NCBI GenBank assembly: GCA_020832105.1
Contig: JAFIFH010000052.1
Coordinates: 1 to 64,000, forward strand
Reading direction: 5' to 3'
DNA from: Idiomarina sp.
Lineage (GTDB): Bacteria; Pseudomonadota; Gammaproteobacteria; Enterobacterales; Alteromonadaceae
Length of the DNA stretch: 64,000 nucleotides
A program made the position numbers and the translations under genes. The notes beneath the pieces are model-generated. The model worked only from the letters and a program-made list of their open reading frames with translations. It searched no databases and was not told where the DNA came from. Below are positions 62,387 through 64,000 of this stretch, in pieces (positions within the stretch are counted from its first letter, which is position 1; each line of letters starts with the position of its first letter).

Positions 62387-64000
62387 GTGCGACTGATTCG
62401 AGTAGCGTTACCTGTACCAATGATGCGGCTGTTTGATTATCGTCTGGCTGACGATACCGCCTCAATGGCGGCGCAATACGAACCCGTGGTGGGTGCACGG
62501 GTACGCGTTTCCTTTGCGAACCGCGAACTGGTGGGCTTTATTACCGCAATCGATGTGACCTCGGACTTTGCCGCAGACAAAATCAAGGCTGCTGGCAAGA
62601 TCCTTGACGCACAGCCGTTGTTTCCCGCGCCACTGTGGCATTTACTGCATTTTGCGGCGCAGTATTACCATCACCCGCTGGGTGAGGTGCTGCAACATGC
62701 CGCGCCTGCGGCTCTGCGCAAAGGCGATCTGGCGGACTACCAAAGTGTACGCCAGTATCAGCTGACCGAAGCTGCCCAGGCGTGTGCTGCCGAGGACTTC
62801 AAGCGTGCACCTCAACAATGGCGTTTACTTAACGCGCTGCGCACCCGAGCCTATACCCCCAGTGAGTTACGCGACGAGGACTTTAGCCCCAGTGCACTGA
62901 AAGCCCTGCAGGATAAAGGCTTAATTGCCAGTGAAGATGTTGTACCCACGCTCACTGGTTGGTCTTTTCAGGCTGGCGCCGAGGGCCATGATCTCAATCC
63001 AGAGCAAGCGTTGGCAGTAGCGGCGCTGAGCCAGGCCACTGCAAAGTCATCGGGCAGTGTCTGGTTACTCGAGGGGGTTACTGGTAGCGGTAAAACTGAG
63101 GTGTATTTACAAGCCATGGTCGCGGTACTAAAAGCTGGTAAGCAGGTGTTGGTGCTGGTACCAGAGATTGGCTTGACCCCACAAACGGTGGCCCGCTTTA
63201 AAGAGCGCTTTCACGTGCCAGTGGTGGCGTTACATTCGGGCTTAAGCGATGGGGAGCGCCTACAGGGCTGGCTGCAGGCCCGTGATAATGAAGCCGCGAT
63301 TATTATTGGCACGAGGTCAGCTATTTTTACACCCTGCAGTGCGCTGGGCTTAATTGTTCTGGATGAGGAGCATGACAACTCATTTAAGCAGCAAGACGGC
63401 TTTCGCTATAACGCCCGGGATTTAGCCGTGAAGCGCGCTTACGATCAAAAGGTACCGCTGGTGCTGGGCACCGCCACGCCGTCGCTGGAGAGTATTGCTA
63501 ACGTGGAGAGCGGGCGTTACCACCACCTGCAACTCAGTATCCGCGCCGGCAATGCCAGCATGGCCAAACATCGGGTGATTGATCTTAAGCTTGAGCGCTT
63601 AAAGCATGGGCTGAGTGAATCACTACTTGGGCGCATGAAGCAACATCTTGAAGCCGGCAATCAGGTGTTACTGTTCCTCAACCGGCGCGGCTTCGCCAGT
63701 GCGTTGATGTGTCATGAGTGTGGCTGGGTGGGTGAATGTGCGCGCTGTGAGCGGCCGTTCACCGTGCATCAACAGCAGCATAATTTGCAATGCCACCACT
63801 GCGGAGCTGAACGGGCCATTCCTCGTCAGTGTCATGCCTGTGGCAGTACCCAGCTGATCACCCAGGGGCTTGGCACCGAGCAGCTCGAAGAGGTGCTAAC
63901 CGAAGCACTGCCCGACTACCCTGTGTTGCGTATTGACCGTGACAGCACCCGTAAAAAAGGCCAGTTGGCGGCACATTTAAGCGCCGCAGCCGCAGGTGAG
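62387..64000 (+). CDS. priA: Primosomal protein N' (PriA helicase), 3'-truncated by the window
   Basis: Restarts stalled replication forks by loading DnaB. 538 codons are visible of about 730. N-terminal VRLIRVALPVP matches E. coli MPVAHVALPVP in length if GTG 62387 is used, and AAGGA lies 7 nt upstream. An ATG at 62333 would add 18 unmatched residues. Helicase motifs are EGVTGSGKTEVYL (Walker A) and VLDEEHDNSFK (DEEH). Zinc pairs CHECGWVGECARC, CHHCG and CHACG follow. The frame is open to the last base, so the gene is intact and simply cut by the window edge; it is not in the ORF track. Confidence 0.95.
   Translation, partial: MRLIRVALPVPMMRLFDYRLADDTASMAAQYEPVVGARVRVSFANRELVGFITAIDVTSDFAADKIKAAGKILDAQPLFPAPLWHLLHFAAQYYHHPLGEVLQHAAPAALRKGDLADYQSVRQYQLTEAAQACAAEDFKRAPQQWRLLNALRTRAYTPSELRDEDFSPSALKALQDKGLIASEDVVPTLTGWSFQAGAEGHDLNPEQALAVAALSQATAKSSGSVWLLEGVTGSGKTEVYLQAMVAVLKAGKQVLVLVPEIGLTPQTVARFKERFHVPVVALHSGLSDGERLQGWLQARDNEAAIIIGTRSAIFTPCSALGLIVLDEEHDNSFKQQDGFRYNARDLAVKRAYDQKVPLVLGTATPSLESIANVESGRYHHLQLSIRAGNASMAKHRVIDLKLERLKHGLSESLLGRMKQHLEAGNQVLLFLNRRGFASALMCHECGWVGECARCERPFTVHQQQHNLQCHHCGAERAIPRQCHACGSTQLITQGLGTEQLEEVLTEALPDYPVLRIDRDSTRKKGQLAAHLSAAAAGE

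Noticed and set aside
1-64000. CRISPR array, tRNA genes, insertion sequences, prophage
   Set aside because: No regularly spaced repeats, no cloverleaf with the TTCGA arm, and no transposase or phage structural genes were seen; a tRNAscan and IS search would settle it.

Overview
The window is an ordinary-looking chromosomal stretch of a gammaproteobacterium, most likely a marine member of the Alteromonadales/Idiomarinaceae type. This is inferred from E. coli-like gene orders (hemCDXY, lptM-dapF-DUF484-xerC-yigB-uvrD, rarD-yigI-recQ, mrcA-(hof/pil)-aroK-aroB-damX-dam, metJ/metL, rpmE/priA) combined with an Oar-type TonB receptor, a periplasmic tricorn-like protease, CstA and lysA placed between lptM and dapF. 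No prophage, insertion sequence, CRISPR array or tRNA was found. The window opens at the 3' end of an rRNA operon (5S rRNA) and ends inside priA.

Region by region. 1-700: 5S rRNA, its terminator, a broken second 5S 3' end carrying a hairpin-rich insert, and REP-like palindromes. 711-1250: lipoprotein Cu/Zn superoxide dismutase. 1376-11387 (minus): DUF2914-hemC-hemD/hemX fusion-hemY-tamA-tamB, joining heme synthesis to the outer-membrane TAM module. 11482-18421 (plus): lptM-lysA-dapF-DUF484-xerC-yigB and LexA-controlled uvrD. 18493-21828: rarD and a YigI-type thioesterase (minus), divergent from recQ. 21969-29472: Oar-like TonB receptor (minus), divergent from a translationally coupled cstA / 93-aa CC-tailed protein / ArsA-family ATPase unit and an MDR oxidoreductase. 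29521-36631 (minus): ABC exporter, methyltransferase, MAPEG, DUF502 and tricorn-like protease. 36705-45368: HExxH lipoprotein, Old Yellow Enzyme reductase, a hypothetical, APC permease, an OYE pseudogene scrap, Sel1-repeat protein, HI0933-family flavoprotein and a YfcC-family transporter. 45430-52903 (minus): a PilM/PilN-like fusion, a PilO/PilP-like protein, aroK, aroB, damX, dam and an ElaA-RsmJ fusion. 53079-64000: mrcA, metL/metJ, gloA, malic enzyme, a methyltransferase, rpmE and priA (partial).

The points most worth following up are: (i) the overlapping cstA / CC-tailed small protein / cysteine-free ArsA-like ATPase cassette; (ii) the shrunken, fused pilus-assembly locus between mrcA and aroK that lacks any secretin gene; (iii) the ElaA-RsmJ and HemD-HemX fusions; (iv) a family of ~60 bp composite REP elements at gene 3' ends, two of which supply the stop codon of the neighbouring gene (uvrD, metL); (v) a decayed OYE gene fragment; and (vi) a 5S remnant split by a structured insert.

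Functions are assigned by reading translated sequence and motifs from memory of the families; no database search was run.
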